Source of the DNA: Corallococcus silvisoli
GTDB lineage: Bacteria > Myxococcota > Myxococcia > Myxococcales > Myxococcaceae
Length of the DNA stretch: 64,000 nt
Direction of reading: 5' to 3'
Assembly: GCF_009909145.1 (NCBI RefSeq)
Contig: NZ_JAAAPJ010000018.1
Span: forward strand, 170,824-234,823
The position numbers and the translations under genes are program-made. Below, piece by piece: positions 40,980 through 50,238 of the stretch. The notes under the pieces were generated by a model. That model did no database searches. It was not told the DNA's origin and was given only the letters and a program-made list of their open reading frames with translations. The first letter of the stretch is position 1. Each line of letters begins with the position of its first letter.

Positions 40980-42176
40980 ATGACCTCGATGCCCACCGGA
41001 GTCGCCACCGCCAAGGAGCAAGCCACGCCGGAAGCCCCTGGTGCCCTTCGCTTTCACCGTCTGTGGCTGTTCTCTCCCCGGGCCGACCTCGCCATCCTGG
41101 GCATTCCGCTGGCCCTGACCCTCGTCGCCGCCGGCGCAAGCGCCGTCCTCGCGCCCGGGGCCGCGGATGGCGCGCACCGGCTGCTGGGCTGGACCGCCCA
41201 GAACCTCCTCGGCAACGCCACGCACGTGGTGCTTACGTTCCTGCTCTTCGGCGTGCACCGCGACGTGCTCACCGCCGCCCCCAACCAGCCGCGAACTGTC
41301 CTCGCCGGCGCGGTCGCCATGCTCGCGGTGGGCGCGGCGCTGTTCTTCACCTTCTACGTGGACCGTTCCATCCACACCTTCGCCGTGGCCGTCATCTTCA
41401 ACGTCTTCGGCATGCACCACACCCTGTCCCAGCACCGGGGCCTGTGGTCGCTGCACGGCCTGCGTGGCAGCCAGGAGGGACTGCCTGCGCCCTCACCGCT
41501 CGAGCGCAAGCTCCAGCAGCTCTACGTCCCGCTGCTCCTGTCCATCCTCCTCACGCGCATCTTCTTCGTCGCCGAGTCCGCCGCCCCTGACGCCCCCGCC
41601 TACCTCGACGTGGGTCAGGGCGCCGTCCTCCCGTGGCAGACACTGCCCCTGCTCATCGCGCTCTGGCTGGGCTACTTCCTGCTGCTCTTCCGCTCCGTGC
41701 TCCGCTCCGGCACCGCCAGCGGACCCAAGGTGCTCTACCTGCTGGGCATGGCCACCGCGACCGGGCTCGCGCTCGTGGCCCCCTCCTGGGGCTACGTGAT
41801 GCTCCCAGGCATGCATGGCCTGGAGTACTACGTCCTCAGCGCCCGCATGCTGGAGCCGCGTGAAGGTGACGCCCCCCGCCTCCGCCAGAAGCTCATCTGG
41901 CCCGCCATGGTCGCGTCCATGCTTCCGCTGTTCGCGCTGGGCGTGGTCCACGGGTTCCTCTTGGATGGCCCCATGAAGGGCTCGCTGGGCATCGGCGGGG
42001 GCACGCAGGCGCATCCCCTGCTCCGTGGACTGACGTGCCTCGGCTTCGCGACGGTGCTCGCCCACTACTTCGCGGATGCCTTCATCTTCCGCTTCCGCAT
42101 CCCCTCCATCCGGCAGGTGATGCTGCGCCGCCTGGGCTTCTCCCCCATGCCCCGCCCGGCCTCAGGCACGCGGTAG
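40980..42176 (+). CDS. hypothetical polytopic membrane protein
   Basis: 398 aa, about ten transmembrane segments after a 45-residue polar N-terminus. Conserved-looking polar residues sit in helices: NLLGNATHVVLTFLLFGVHR, NVFGMHHTLSQHRGLW, LPGMHGLEYYVLSARMLEP and AHYFADAFIFRFR; the several His residues suggest metal or haem binding or a hydroxylase-like site, unproven. ATG 40980 is chosen because a TATACT -10 element ends only 9 bp upstream, making longer versions impossible and the mRNA nearly leaderless. Confidence 0.8.
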   Translation: MTSMPTGVATAKEQATPEAPGALRFHRLWLFSPRADLAILGIPLALTLVAAGASAVLAPGAADGAHRLLGWTAQNLLGNATHVVLTFLLFGVHRDVLTAAPNQPRTVLAGAVAMLAVGAALFFTFYVDRSIHTFAVAVIFNVFGMHHTLSQHRGLWSLHGLRGSQEGLPAPSPLERKLQQLYVPLLLSILLTRIFFVAESAAPDAPAYLDVGQGAVLPWQTLPLLIALWLGYFLLLFRSVLRSGTASGPKVLYLLGMATATGLALVAPSWGYVMLPGMHGLEYYVLSARMLEPREGDAPRLRQKLIWPAMVASMLPLFALGVVHGFLLDGPMKGSLGIGGGTQAHPLLRGLTCLGFATVLAHYFADAFIFRFRIPSIRQVMLRRLGFSPMPRPASGTR

Positions 42177-42210
42177 CCGGCCGCGCACCCTTCCGGGCCC
42201 CCCTGCCCCG

Positions 42211-42255
42211 CAAAGAAAAATGGCAGGCCCTTCCACTTGGAGGGACCTGCCATTT
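42211..42255 (-). terminator. strong rho-independent terminator of the pilin gene
   Basis: An ~18-bp stem (42218-42235 with 42238-42255; AAATGGCAGG pairs with CCTGCCATTT, inner part with two mismatches) is followed on the minus strand by TTTTTCTTT. It lies 19 bp after the pilin stop and also ends the convergent gene at 42176. Confidence 0.88.
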
Positions 42256-42273
42256 CCACACAACCGAGGTGGC

Positions 42274-42540
42274 TCAGTTGTAGGTGTTGTTCTGACCGAA
42301 GTTCTTCATCGTCTTCTTCTTCAGAGCGTCGGTCGCCAGCGCGCCGTCGTTCTGCACGTTGTCCTCACCGGCCAGCGCGGCGGCCGAGGCGCCGAACAGC
42401 TTGCGGATGTTGTCGCCGAACAGCGTGATCACGCCGATGGCGGCGATCGCGATGAGGGCCACGATGATGATGTACTCGGTCATGCCCTGACCACGGTTCT
42501 TGCGGAACTGCTTCTTCGGGGCCTTCGCGATCGCGTTCAT
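42274..42540 (-). CDS. Flp-type (type IVb) pilin-like protein
   Basis: 88 aa. A basic leader KAPKKQFRKNRGQG is followed by MTEYIIIVALIAIAAIGVIT, the type IV/Flp pilin pattern (prepilin cleavage after Gly, Glu shortly after, long hydrophobic helix). The polar C-terminal part ends in NNTYN. GGAG lies 6 nt before the ATG. No Tad/prepilin peptidase genes are nearby, so assembly must rely on genes elsewhere. The strong dedicated terminator suggests high, monocistronic expression. Confidence 0.82.
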   Translation of the reverse strand: MNAIAKAPKKQFRKNRGQGMTEYIIIVALIAIAAIGVITLFGDNIRKLFGASAAALAGEDNVQNDGALATDALKKKTMKNFGQNNTYN

Positions 42541-42713
42541 GGGAGACTCCAGGGGTCGTTGCAGCGGTGGAGAGACACACCCTGCGGGAAGTCAGGGTCG
42601 ATACGGACAGTACACCGGGCGAGCAAGCACCTCCATCCGTCATCGGGAGGATGGGGGGTCGGATCAAGGAATATCGCGGGTCTAGAGCCACTCAAGCCGC
42701 TCCAGCGCATGTT

Positions 42714-45596
42714 TCACGGCGCGCCAGGCGCCGCCGTCGGCGCACCGGAAGTGCCTTCGCAGGCGGCCGGAGGGAGGGCCTCGCAGTAGGCCTTGAAGGC
42801 CTTCTGGAGCTTGTCGTCCTGGGGATACCGCGCCGCCACCTCCCGGCCCACCGCCAGGGCGCCCTCGGCGTTTCGCGGCGTCCACACCGTGCGGGTCGAC
42901 CAGGCCTGAGCCGTCACCAGCTTCAGGTACTCCGTCACCAGCGCCGGTGAGCGCCCTCCCCGGGCCACCTCTGGCTCCAGCAGCGACGCGGCCAACGTCA
43001 GGTCGCCCTGCGCCAGCACCGCGCGGCCCAGCGCGAACGCGGACGCGGGATCCTCCGGAGCCAGGGAGCGCCACAGCGCCGCCACGCCCCGGACCACCGG
43101 ATCCTTCTCCGAATGGTAACGCTCCACGTTCCGGTACAGCCCCGCGACCTGCTCCGCGGTGGGCGGGTGCTCGCGCATGTAGTCATGCAACAGCAGCCCG
43201 GGGCCGCTGTCCGGCGCACGGCGCTCGTCCTTCACGCGCACGTCCAGGTTCGCCAGGAAGAAGGCCACCGGCGAGGCATACTCCAGCAGGTTCTGGTCGT
43301 CCGTGTTGATGGCCCCCTCCCCCGCGAAGTCCTTCTGACCGGCCTCGGTGTGCACCTGCTTCGACAGGAGACCGAACAGGTCGTGGATCTCCACCCGGGC
43401 CAGATCCGCCTTCACGTCCGGGCGGGCCATGCGCGCGGCCACCGCCGCCGCGTCGAATGACAGAGGCTTGCGGCTGGCCACCATCACCAGGTCCTCCGGC
43501 CCCAGCCACGTCGTGGCGTGCGGGAAGGTGTCGTGCAGCGTCCGCATCACCAGCCGGACCAGCTCGCGGTTGCTCTCGTACGTGTGGATCCACTGCACCA
43601 GCACGCCGTCGTCGGTCAGGTGCTTGTCCACCAACTGGAAGAAGTCGCGCGTGAAGAGGCCCGACACGCCCGTCACCCACGGGTTGGACGGCACGCTGAC
43701 GATGAGGTCGTACTTGATGGGCGCCAGCGCCATGAACGTCTTCGCGTCGTCGATGTGCACGTGCGTGCGCGGATCATCCACCGCGTTGCGGTTGTCGGCC
43801 TTGAACAAGCGGGCCGCTTCGATGACCGCCGGGGAGATCTCCACCATGTCCAGCCGCTCCACCGGGTGGGCCAGCACGCTGCCCGCGGTGATGGCCGCCC
43901 CCGAGCCCACCAGGAGCACGTTCTTCGGCTCACGCGGATGGAGCAGCACGCCCAGGTGGCCCGCCATCACCTGCGTCTCGATGTCGCCCCCGTTGGTGGC
44001 GTCCGTCTTGCCGTTGATCTTCATGAAGCGCAGGTCCTCGTGCGCCAGATCCCCCACCATCACCGTGGCGAAGGTGTCGTCCGCGTAGAACCGGGGGATG
44101 ATCTGCTTCTCCGTGTCCTCCACCAGCTTCGCGTAGCTCTCCGGCGGCTTCTTGTACGCGCGCACCGCCGCGATGTTGGACAGCCGCTGCGGCCACCCCT
44201 GCATGCTCCCCAACACCACCGCCGCCAGGACCGCCGCCACGCCCACCGGTGCCAGCGTGCGCCACAGCGGCACCGCGGGCGCGGACTCCCCTTCCTTCCG
44301 GGCGTTGAGCGCGCTGAACGCCAACCCCGCGGCCACCAGGTTCGCCACGGCACCCGCGATGAAGTTGCCCTGCATGCCCCAGAAGGGCATCAACACCAGC
44401 CCACCCAGCACCGAGCCGGTGAGCGTGCCCGCCGTGTTCCACAGATACACGCCGCCCAGCTCGCGTCCCACTTCGGACACCTTCGCCGTGGCCACCCGCG
44501 CCGCGGCGGGGAACGCCGCCCCCATGATGAACGTGGGCACCAGCAGCACCACGCAGCAGAACCCGAAGGTCACCGCCTGGAAGATGGGCCAGGTCTCCAC
44601 CGCGCGCGTCAGCATCCACTCCGACCAGCGGAACAGGTGCGGCAGCCGCACGTACAGGGGCAGCGCCACGCACAGGCTCACCACCAGCCCCACCTGCGTC
44701 CAGCCATACAGCTTCAGCGAGTCCCCGCCCTCCTTGCGCGTCATCAGCCAGAAGCTGCCCAGGCCGATGCCCAGGATGAACGCCGTCAGGATGAGGGTGA
44801 AGGCGTACGTGGAGGCGCCCAGCACGATGGACAGCAGGCGGATCCACGTCACCTGGTACAGCATCGACGTGAAGCCCGACAGCATCACGCCGATGAGCGC
44901 CGCACGCACCGCGCGCCGTGGATAGGCCACGTCCTCCACCGCCGGCGCCGCCCCCACCACCACCGCGGGCGGGTGCTGCCTCGCCAGCGCCAGCGCCGCC
45001 AGCGCGAGGAACACGTTGAGCCCCGCGGCCAGCTGCGCGGACGCCGACAGGCCCACCAGCGGCACCAGCCGCGTGCCCGCCACGTAGACCCCCACCGCCG
45101 CCCCCAGGCTGTTGATGGCGTACAGCCGCGCCAGCTCCCGCCGCACGCTGGCGAGGCTCGCCGCGAAGTGGCGCACCAACGCGGGGAGCGTTCCGCCCAT
45201 CAGCAGCGTGGGCACCACCAGCGACAGTGACGACACCAGGAGCCTGGGCGCCACCCGCAGTCCCTCCGGGACGTGCGGCGCCAGCGCCAGCCACAGGTGC
45301 TCCAGCGCGCCCAGCACGTAGGGGAACGCCAGCGCATAGAGCCCCACGCCCAGCTCCAGCAGTCCGTAGAGCGCCAGCGGACTCTTCACCCGGTCCGCTG
45401 TCCGCCCGAAGACAAAGGCCCCCAACGCCAGGCCCCCCATGAAGGTGGCCAGCACCACCGCGTGCGCCTGGCCGCTGTTCCCCAGGACGTTCCCCAGGTA
45501 TTTGGACCAGACCAGTTCGTAAACGAGCGCGGTCGCCCCGGACAGGAACAGGAGGGCAGCCACAAGGTTCTTCGGAGGACGTGGAGTGCTGGGCAT
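42714..45596 (-). CDS. fused MFS-like transporter / spermidine-synthase-like protein
   Basis: 960 aa. Residues 1-480 are two blocks of membrane helices (LLFLSGATALVYELVWSKYL; GVMLSGFTSMLYQVTWIRLL) as in fused MFS/spermidine synthase proteins. Residues about 520-780 are aminopropyltransferase-like: MKINGKTDATNGGDIETQ, SAM/dcSAM loop NVLLVGSGAAITAGSVLAHP, LDMVEISPAVIEAARLF, YDLIVSVPSNPWVTGVSGLF. The last ~130 residues are TPR-like helices (ASAFALGRAVLAQGDLTLAA). Substrate unknown; the fusion class is not proven to make polyamines. Divergent from mrpA with 43 bp between starts. Confidence 0.88.
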   Translation of the reverse strand: MPSTPRPPKNLVAALLFLSGATALVYELVWSKYLGNVLGNSGQAHAVVLATFMGGLALGAFVFGRTADRVKSPLALYGLLELGVGLYALAFPYVLGALEHLWLALAPHVPEGLRVAPRLLVSSLSLVVPTLLMGGTLPALVRHFAASLASVRRELARLYAINSLGAAVGVYVAGTRLVPLVGLSASAQLAAGLNVFLALAALALARQHPPAVVVGAAPAVEDVAYPRRAVRAALIGVMLSGFTSMLYQVTWIRLLSIVLGASTYAFTLILTAFILGIGLGSFWLMTRKEGGDSLKLYGWTQVGLVVSLCVALPLYVRLPHLFRWSEWMLTRAVETWPIFQAVTFGFCCVVLLVPTFIMGAAFPAAARVATAKVSEVGRELGGVYLWNTAGTLTGSVLGGLVLMPFWGMQGNFIAGAVANLVAAGLAFSALNARKEGESAPAVPLWRTLAPVGVAAVLAAVVLGSMQGWPQRLSNIAAVRAYKKPPESYAKLVEDTEKQIIPRFYADDTFATVMVGDLAHEDLRFMKINGKTDATNGGDIETQVMAGHLGVLLHPREPKNVLLVGSGAAITAGSVLAHPVERLDMVEISPAVIEAARLFKADNRNAVDDPRTHVHIDDAKTFMALAPIKYDLIVSVPSNPWVTGVSGLFTRDFFQLVDKHLTDDGVLVQWIHTYESNRELVRLVMRTLHDTFPHATTWLGPEDLVMVASRKPLSFDAAAVAARMARPDVKADLARVEIHDLFGLLSKQVHTEAGQKDFAGEGAINTDDQNLLEYASPVAFFLANLDVRVKDERRAPDSGPGLLLHDYMREHPPTAEQVAGLYRNVERYHSEKDPVVRGVAALWRSLAPEDPASAFALGRAVLAQGDLTLAASLLEPEVARGGRSPALVTEYLKLVTAQAWSTRTVWTPRNAEGALAVGREVAARYPQDDKLQKAFKAYCEALPPAACEGTSGAPTAAPGAP

Positions 45597-45639
45597 AAGG
45601 ACAGCGCGCGACGTTAACCGGTATGTTTCAGGCCCACCA

Positions 45640-46626
45640 ATGAACGCCCAACTTCTGCAAGCCGCTCAGCTCGCCTGGTCTCCCCACCTCCGGGTGACAC
45701 GCGCCGATGGCGACTGCGCCCAGGTGCTGCGCCGCGAGGCGAAGAGCCTGGTGGGCATGCCCCTGCACTCGGCGCTCGGCGTCACCCAGGAGCGCGCCCG
45801 CGAGCTGGACGCCCGCGCCCGCGAGAACCGCCGCGCGGTGGAGTTCGTCACCGTGTCCGCCGGAGGAGCCTCCGGCGGCCCGCCCCCCTCCCACCTGCGC
45901 CTCATGCTGGGCATGGACGGCGAGGAGGCCGCCGCGGGCGTGCTCGACCTGGGCGCCGTCCTGGAGGGCGCACCGCCCGTGCAGATCTCCAAGCTGTCGT
46001 CGTCGCTCAGCCATGAGATCCGCAACCCGCTCTCCTCCGTGAAGATGGCCGTGCAGACCCTGGCCCGGAACACCGGCCTGTCGGACCGGGACAAGCGGCG
46101 GCTCACCATCGCGAACCGGGAGATCCGCACCATGGAGCGCATGCTCTGGCTGCTCTCCGAGTACGGCCGGGAGAGCGCCGCGAACCTGGACGCCCACCCC
46201 CTGCGCTCGGTCGTCCAGGAGGCGACCGCCATGGTCGCGCCCGAACTCGCCGAGCGCCGCATCGAGGTGGAGGTGAAAGAAGAAGGGGACCTGCCCCGCG
46301 TGCGGGTGGATCCCAACCGGTTGAGGCCCGTGCTCGCCCAGGTCCTGCTCAACGTCGCCATGGGCCTCCCCGAGGAAGGCCGCGTCCAGGTGACGCTGCG
46401 TCAGGCCGCCCCGGGCCACGTGAGCCTCATCCTGGATGATCCCGCGGCGGCCCTGCCTCCCGAGGAGCGCGGCACGCTGTTCGATCCCTTCGGCTCGCGG
46501 CTGGCGCGAGGCGCGGGGTTGTCCCTGGCCGCCCTGCGGCGGGTGATGACGGGCGTGGGGGGCGACGTGGCCGCCCAGGGGAGCGCGGAGCCGGGGATGG
46601 TGTTCACGCTGACGTTCGCCGCCTGA
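45640..46626 (+). CDS. mrpA: histidine kinase MrpA
   Basis: 328 aa cytoplasmic sensor kinase, upstream of an NtrC-like regulator and the MrpC gene, the gene order of the Myxococcus xanthus mrp developmental locus. A PAS-like N-terminal region (1-105) precedes the H-box SSLSHEIRNPLSSVKM (His125). The ATPase domain keeps the N-box Asn (VLLNVAMG) but the G1 box DxGxG reads DDPAAAL and the G2 box reads GAGLSLAA, so ATP binding may be impaired and a phosphatase-type role is possible. ATG 45640 gives this length. Confidence 0.88.
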   Translation: MNAQLLQAAQLAWSPHLRVTRADGDCAQVLRREAKSLVGMPLHSALGVTQERARELDARARENRRAVEFVTVSAGGASGGPPPSHLRLMLGMDGEEAAAGVLDLGAVLEGAPPVQISKLSSSLSHEIRNPLSSVKMAVQTLARNTGLSDRDKRRLTIANREIRTMERMLWLLSEYGRESAANLDAHPLRSVVQEATAMVAPELAERRIEVEVKEEGDLPRVRVDPNRLRPVLAQVLLNVAMGLPEEGRVQVTLRQAAPGHVSLILDDPAAALPPEERGTLFDPFGSRLARGAGLSLAALRRVMTGVGGDVAAQGSAEPGMVFTLTFAA

Positions 46627-46633
46627 GAACCCC

Positions 46634-48094
<1,461 letters not shown>

Positions 48095-48097
48095 CAC

Positions 48098-48113
48098 TGT
48101 CCCAGGCCCGACA
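48098..48113. promoter_or_regulatory. MrpC consensus binding site
   Basis: TGTC-N8-GACA (48098-48113, within the perfect repeat CTGTC/GACAG) matches the published MrpC consensus TGTYN8RAC. It begins 4 bp after the mrpB stop and about 170 bp upstream of the mrpC promoter, as expected for autoregulation. A one-mismatch second site TGTT-N8-AAT is at 48240-48254. Confidence 0.7.
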
Positions 48114-48127
48114 GTCCCGGGCCGGCC

Positions 48128-48167
48128 TGAACGTTTCGTTCAAACTGATCAGACTGTTTGAACGTTC
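48128..48167. promoter_or_regulatory. palindromic enhancer region, probable MrpB sites
   Basis: CGTTCAAAC (48137-48145) and GTTTGAACG (48156-48164) are perfectly inverted with a 10-nt spacer. They overlap two smaller palindromes, GAACG-TTT-CGTTC (48129-48141) and GAACGTTC (48160-48167). About 100-140 bp upstream of the sigma-54 promoter, the usual distance for an enhancer-binding protein. MrpB binding is inferred from context. Confidence 0.65.
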
Positions 48168-48268
48168 TGTTTCAGGTTTCGGACACAGTGCGAGGGTTGG
48201 AACCGTGCTGTAGCGCTAAGTACCCGGCATTCCTGGAACTGTTCCCCCGGGAATAGTTCAAGTGCCCA

Positions 48269-48284
48269 TGGCACGCCTCTTGGA
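48269..48284 (+). promoter_or_regulatory. sigma-54 promoter of mrpC
   Basis: TGGCACG (48269-48275), 4 nt, TTGGA (48280-48284): matches TGGCACGN4TTGCW with one deviation in the -12 element and exact spacing. The predicted start is near 48296, about 60 nt before the mrpC ATG. Confidence 0.85.
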
Positions 48285-48358
48285 ATGGGCAAGGTCCGTC
48301 CGCAGCAGCAACAGCGACCTACCTTCCCCACCGCCTTTCGCTTTCCCAGGAGATTCCC

Positions 48359-49105
48359 ATGCACGGCTTCAACCGCCCTCTCGGCCCCATCGGTTCCAAT
48401 GTCGTGGCGCCGCTGCAGGCGACGTCCTCCGGGATGATGGTGACGGCGAACAAGCTGGTGCCGGGCCAGGAGGCCATCGACTTCAAGGGGTACTTCAAGG
48501 TCGAGTCCTTCCCGCACAACTCGACCATCTACCGCCCCGGCGACACGTCGGACCGCGTGTACCTGCTGAAGTCCGGCCGCGTGCGCCTGATGCGCATCGG
48601 CAAGAACAGCACCCGCTCGGTGGTGTCCATCCTGCGCCCGGGCGACCTGTTCGGCGAGCTGTTCCGCCCCGAGGGCACGCCCATCGAGGAGATGGCCGTG
48701 GCGGCGGGCGAGGCGGAGGTGTGGAGCATCGAGGGCCGTGACTTCCGCGCCCAGCTGGAGGCCCGTCCGGCCCTGGCGGTGGACGTGGTGCGCGCCTACG
48801 CGGACCGCGTGCGGTCGCTGCGCAAGCGCGTGCTGGGCCTGACCTTCAAGGAAGTGCCGGCCCGGCTGGCGGACACCCTGCTCACGCTGGTCGAGGCGCA
48901 CGGCGAGCGCTGCCCGCACGGCGGTGAGACGGACCTGCGCGGCATCACCCAGCAGGACCTGGCGGACCTGGTGGGCGCATCGCGCTCCTTCGTGTCCACG
49001 CTCATCAACGAGATGAAGCGCGAGGGCGTGCTGGGCAACGTCGGCCGCATCCTCTGCGTGCGTGACCAGAAGGCCCTGCGCAAGCTGGCCTCCAAGGAGA
49101 AGTAG
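48359..49105 (+). CDS. mrpC: CRP/FNR-family developmental regulator MrpC
   Basis: 248 aa, the length known for M. xanthus MrpC. Cyclic-nucleotide-binding-like domain about 45-160 (YRPGDTSDRVYLLKSGRVRL, GDLFGELF) without the full set of cAMP-contacting residues; winged-helix domain from about 165 with recognition region ITQQDLADLVGASRSFVSTL. In M. xanthus MrpC activates fruA and many developmental genes and represses itself. The N-terminal ~25 residues precede the point where the processed form MrpC2 is reported to begin. AGGAG lies 8-9 nt before the ATG. Confidence 0.95.
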   Translation: MHGFNRPLGPIGSNVVAPLQATSSGMMVTANKLVPGQEAIDFKGYFKVESFPHNSTIYRPGDTSDRVYLLKSGRVRLMRIGKNSTRSVVSILRPGDLFGELFRPEGTPIEEMAVAAGEAEVWSIEGRDFRAQLEARPALAVDVVRAYADRVRSLRKRVLGLTFKEVPARLADTLLTLVEAHGERCPHGGETDLRGITQQDLADLVGASRSFVSTLINEMKREGVLGNVGRILCVRDQKALRKLASKEK

Positions 49106-49111
49106 GCCGCG

Positions 49112-49133
49112 CGTCCCCCCGCCGGGGACCGCG
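49112..49133 (+). terminator. hairpin after mrpC
   Basis: GTCCCC (49113-49118) pairs with GGGGAC (49124-49129), flanked by further CGC/GCG complementarity. A second GGGCCC...GGGCCC repeat follows at about 49173-49199 before the convergent gene. No U-tract. Confidence 0.4.
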
Positions 49134-49202
49134 ACGTCCAACGGGCCTGACCGCGAGCAAGCTTCCGCGGCCGGGCCCGTGGTGTTTCCAGGGCCCCGCG
49201 CT

Positions 49203-50114
49203 TCAGAACGTGAAGCCCATGCCGAACTCGGGGCCGAAGTTCTGGCTTTGCCCCGTGGGGCTCAGCTCGGACTCCAGGAAGAGGCTGCGCAGCCCACCGC
49301 GCAGCATGAGGCTGCCCAGGTGCAGCGCCAGGCCGGCGCGCAGGTCGGCCTGACGGTAGGGAAAGGGCGTCACCTGCATGCGCGCCTCCACGTCCAGGGG
49401 GCCCAGGAGGCACGCCTCCACGGACATGCCCAGGCTGGGGCCCACGTAGAGGCGCTGGGGCAGGTCCAGGGTGGAGATGCCCACCTCCGCGCGCATGCGG
49501 ACCTCCTCGCGGACGATGGGCGAATACGTCAGGTGCAGCTCACCCAGGGTGCGCGCTTCGTGGGAGTTCCCCATCAGCGACTCGCTGTCCAGCCGCACCA
49601 GCCGCAGGTCCACACCGAAGCGGCGCACGTCCCAGCCGATGGCGAAGTCCACCCCCGAGCCATACTGGAGGGGCGCCGCCAGCACGCCCAGGTGAACGGA
49701 GAAGGGAACGGCGTGCCGCAGCGAGTCCCGGTCAGGCGGCGCATCCGGTCCCTCCCCGTGGCCGAGGTGGTGGGTGCCGGTGGCGGCGATGGCCTCGCCC
49801 AGGCCCCGGAAGATCAACTCGAAGACGGCGCCGAGGATGATGGCGGCCGCGTCATCCGACGCGCTGGAGCTGCAGCAGTCATCCGTGGAGGACACCGTCT
49901 TCGGGGGCTTGGCCGGACGGTTCTGGTTCTCATCCTGCTTCGCGTCGTCGTCGTCGTCGTCGTCGTCCTTGTCCGCGCCAATGGCGGACGCCTTGTGGAC
50001 GGGCTTCGACGTCTCGGACGCATCCGACTTCTTGCCGAAGCGGGCCTCGGCGGGAGGCGCGGCGAGGAGGCCCACGAGCAGCCCTCCGCCCAGCACGACC
50101 TTGGGAAACGACAT
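49203..50114 (-). CDS. hypothetical exported protein, outer-membrane barrel-like
   Basis: 303 aa from ATG 50114. N-terminal signal peptide (VVLGGGLLVGLLAAPPAEA, cleavage after AEA). A low-complexity acidic segment with eight Asp in a row follows at about residue 50, then a Cys-Cys/Ser-rich patch. From about 145 alternating beta-type segments (VPFSVHLGVLAAPLQYGSG, VGPSLGMSVEACLLG, LRAGLALHLGSLMLRGG) end in ...GMGFTF with terminal Phe, typical of outer-membrane barrels. No family named. It lies downstream of the amylase gene on the same strand. Confidence 0.7.
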   Translation of the reverse strand: MSFPKVVLGGGLLVGLLAAPPAEARFGKKSDASETSKPVHKASAIGADKDDDDDDDDAKQDENQNRPAKPPKTVSSTDDCCSSSASDDAAAIILGAVFELIFRGLGEAIAATGTHHLGHGEGPDAPPDRDSLRHAVPFSVHLGVLAAPLQYGSGVDFAIGWDVRRFGVDLRLVRLDSESLMGNSHEARTLGELHLTYSPIVREEVRMRAEVGISTLDLPQRLYVGPSLGMSVEACLLGPLDVEARMQVTPFPYRQADLRAGLALHLGSLMLRGGLRSLFLESELSPTGQSQNFGPEFGMGFTF

Positions 50115-50238
50115 GGGGTGAAACCCCCTCTGTGGGACACCGCCCGGCCCGACGGAGAACCACGCGTCGTATTCAAATCCCGGGGACGCACGGAAAGTCA
50201 ACCGCGCGCCCCCGGGGCGGTGCGTCACATCCCGGGCC

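Noticed and set aside
42600..42680. sigma-54 promoter for the pilin gene (TGGAGGTGCTTGCT on the minus strand)
   Set aside because: Spacing between the -24 and -12 like blocks is two bases too short.
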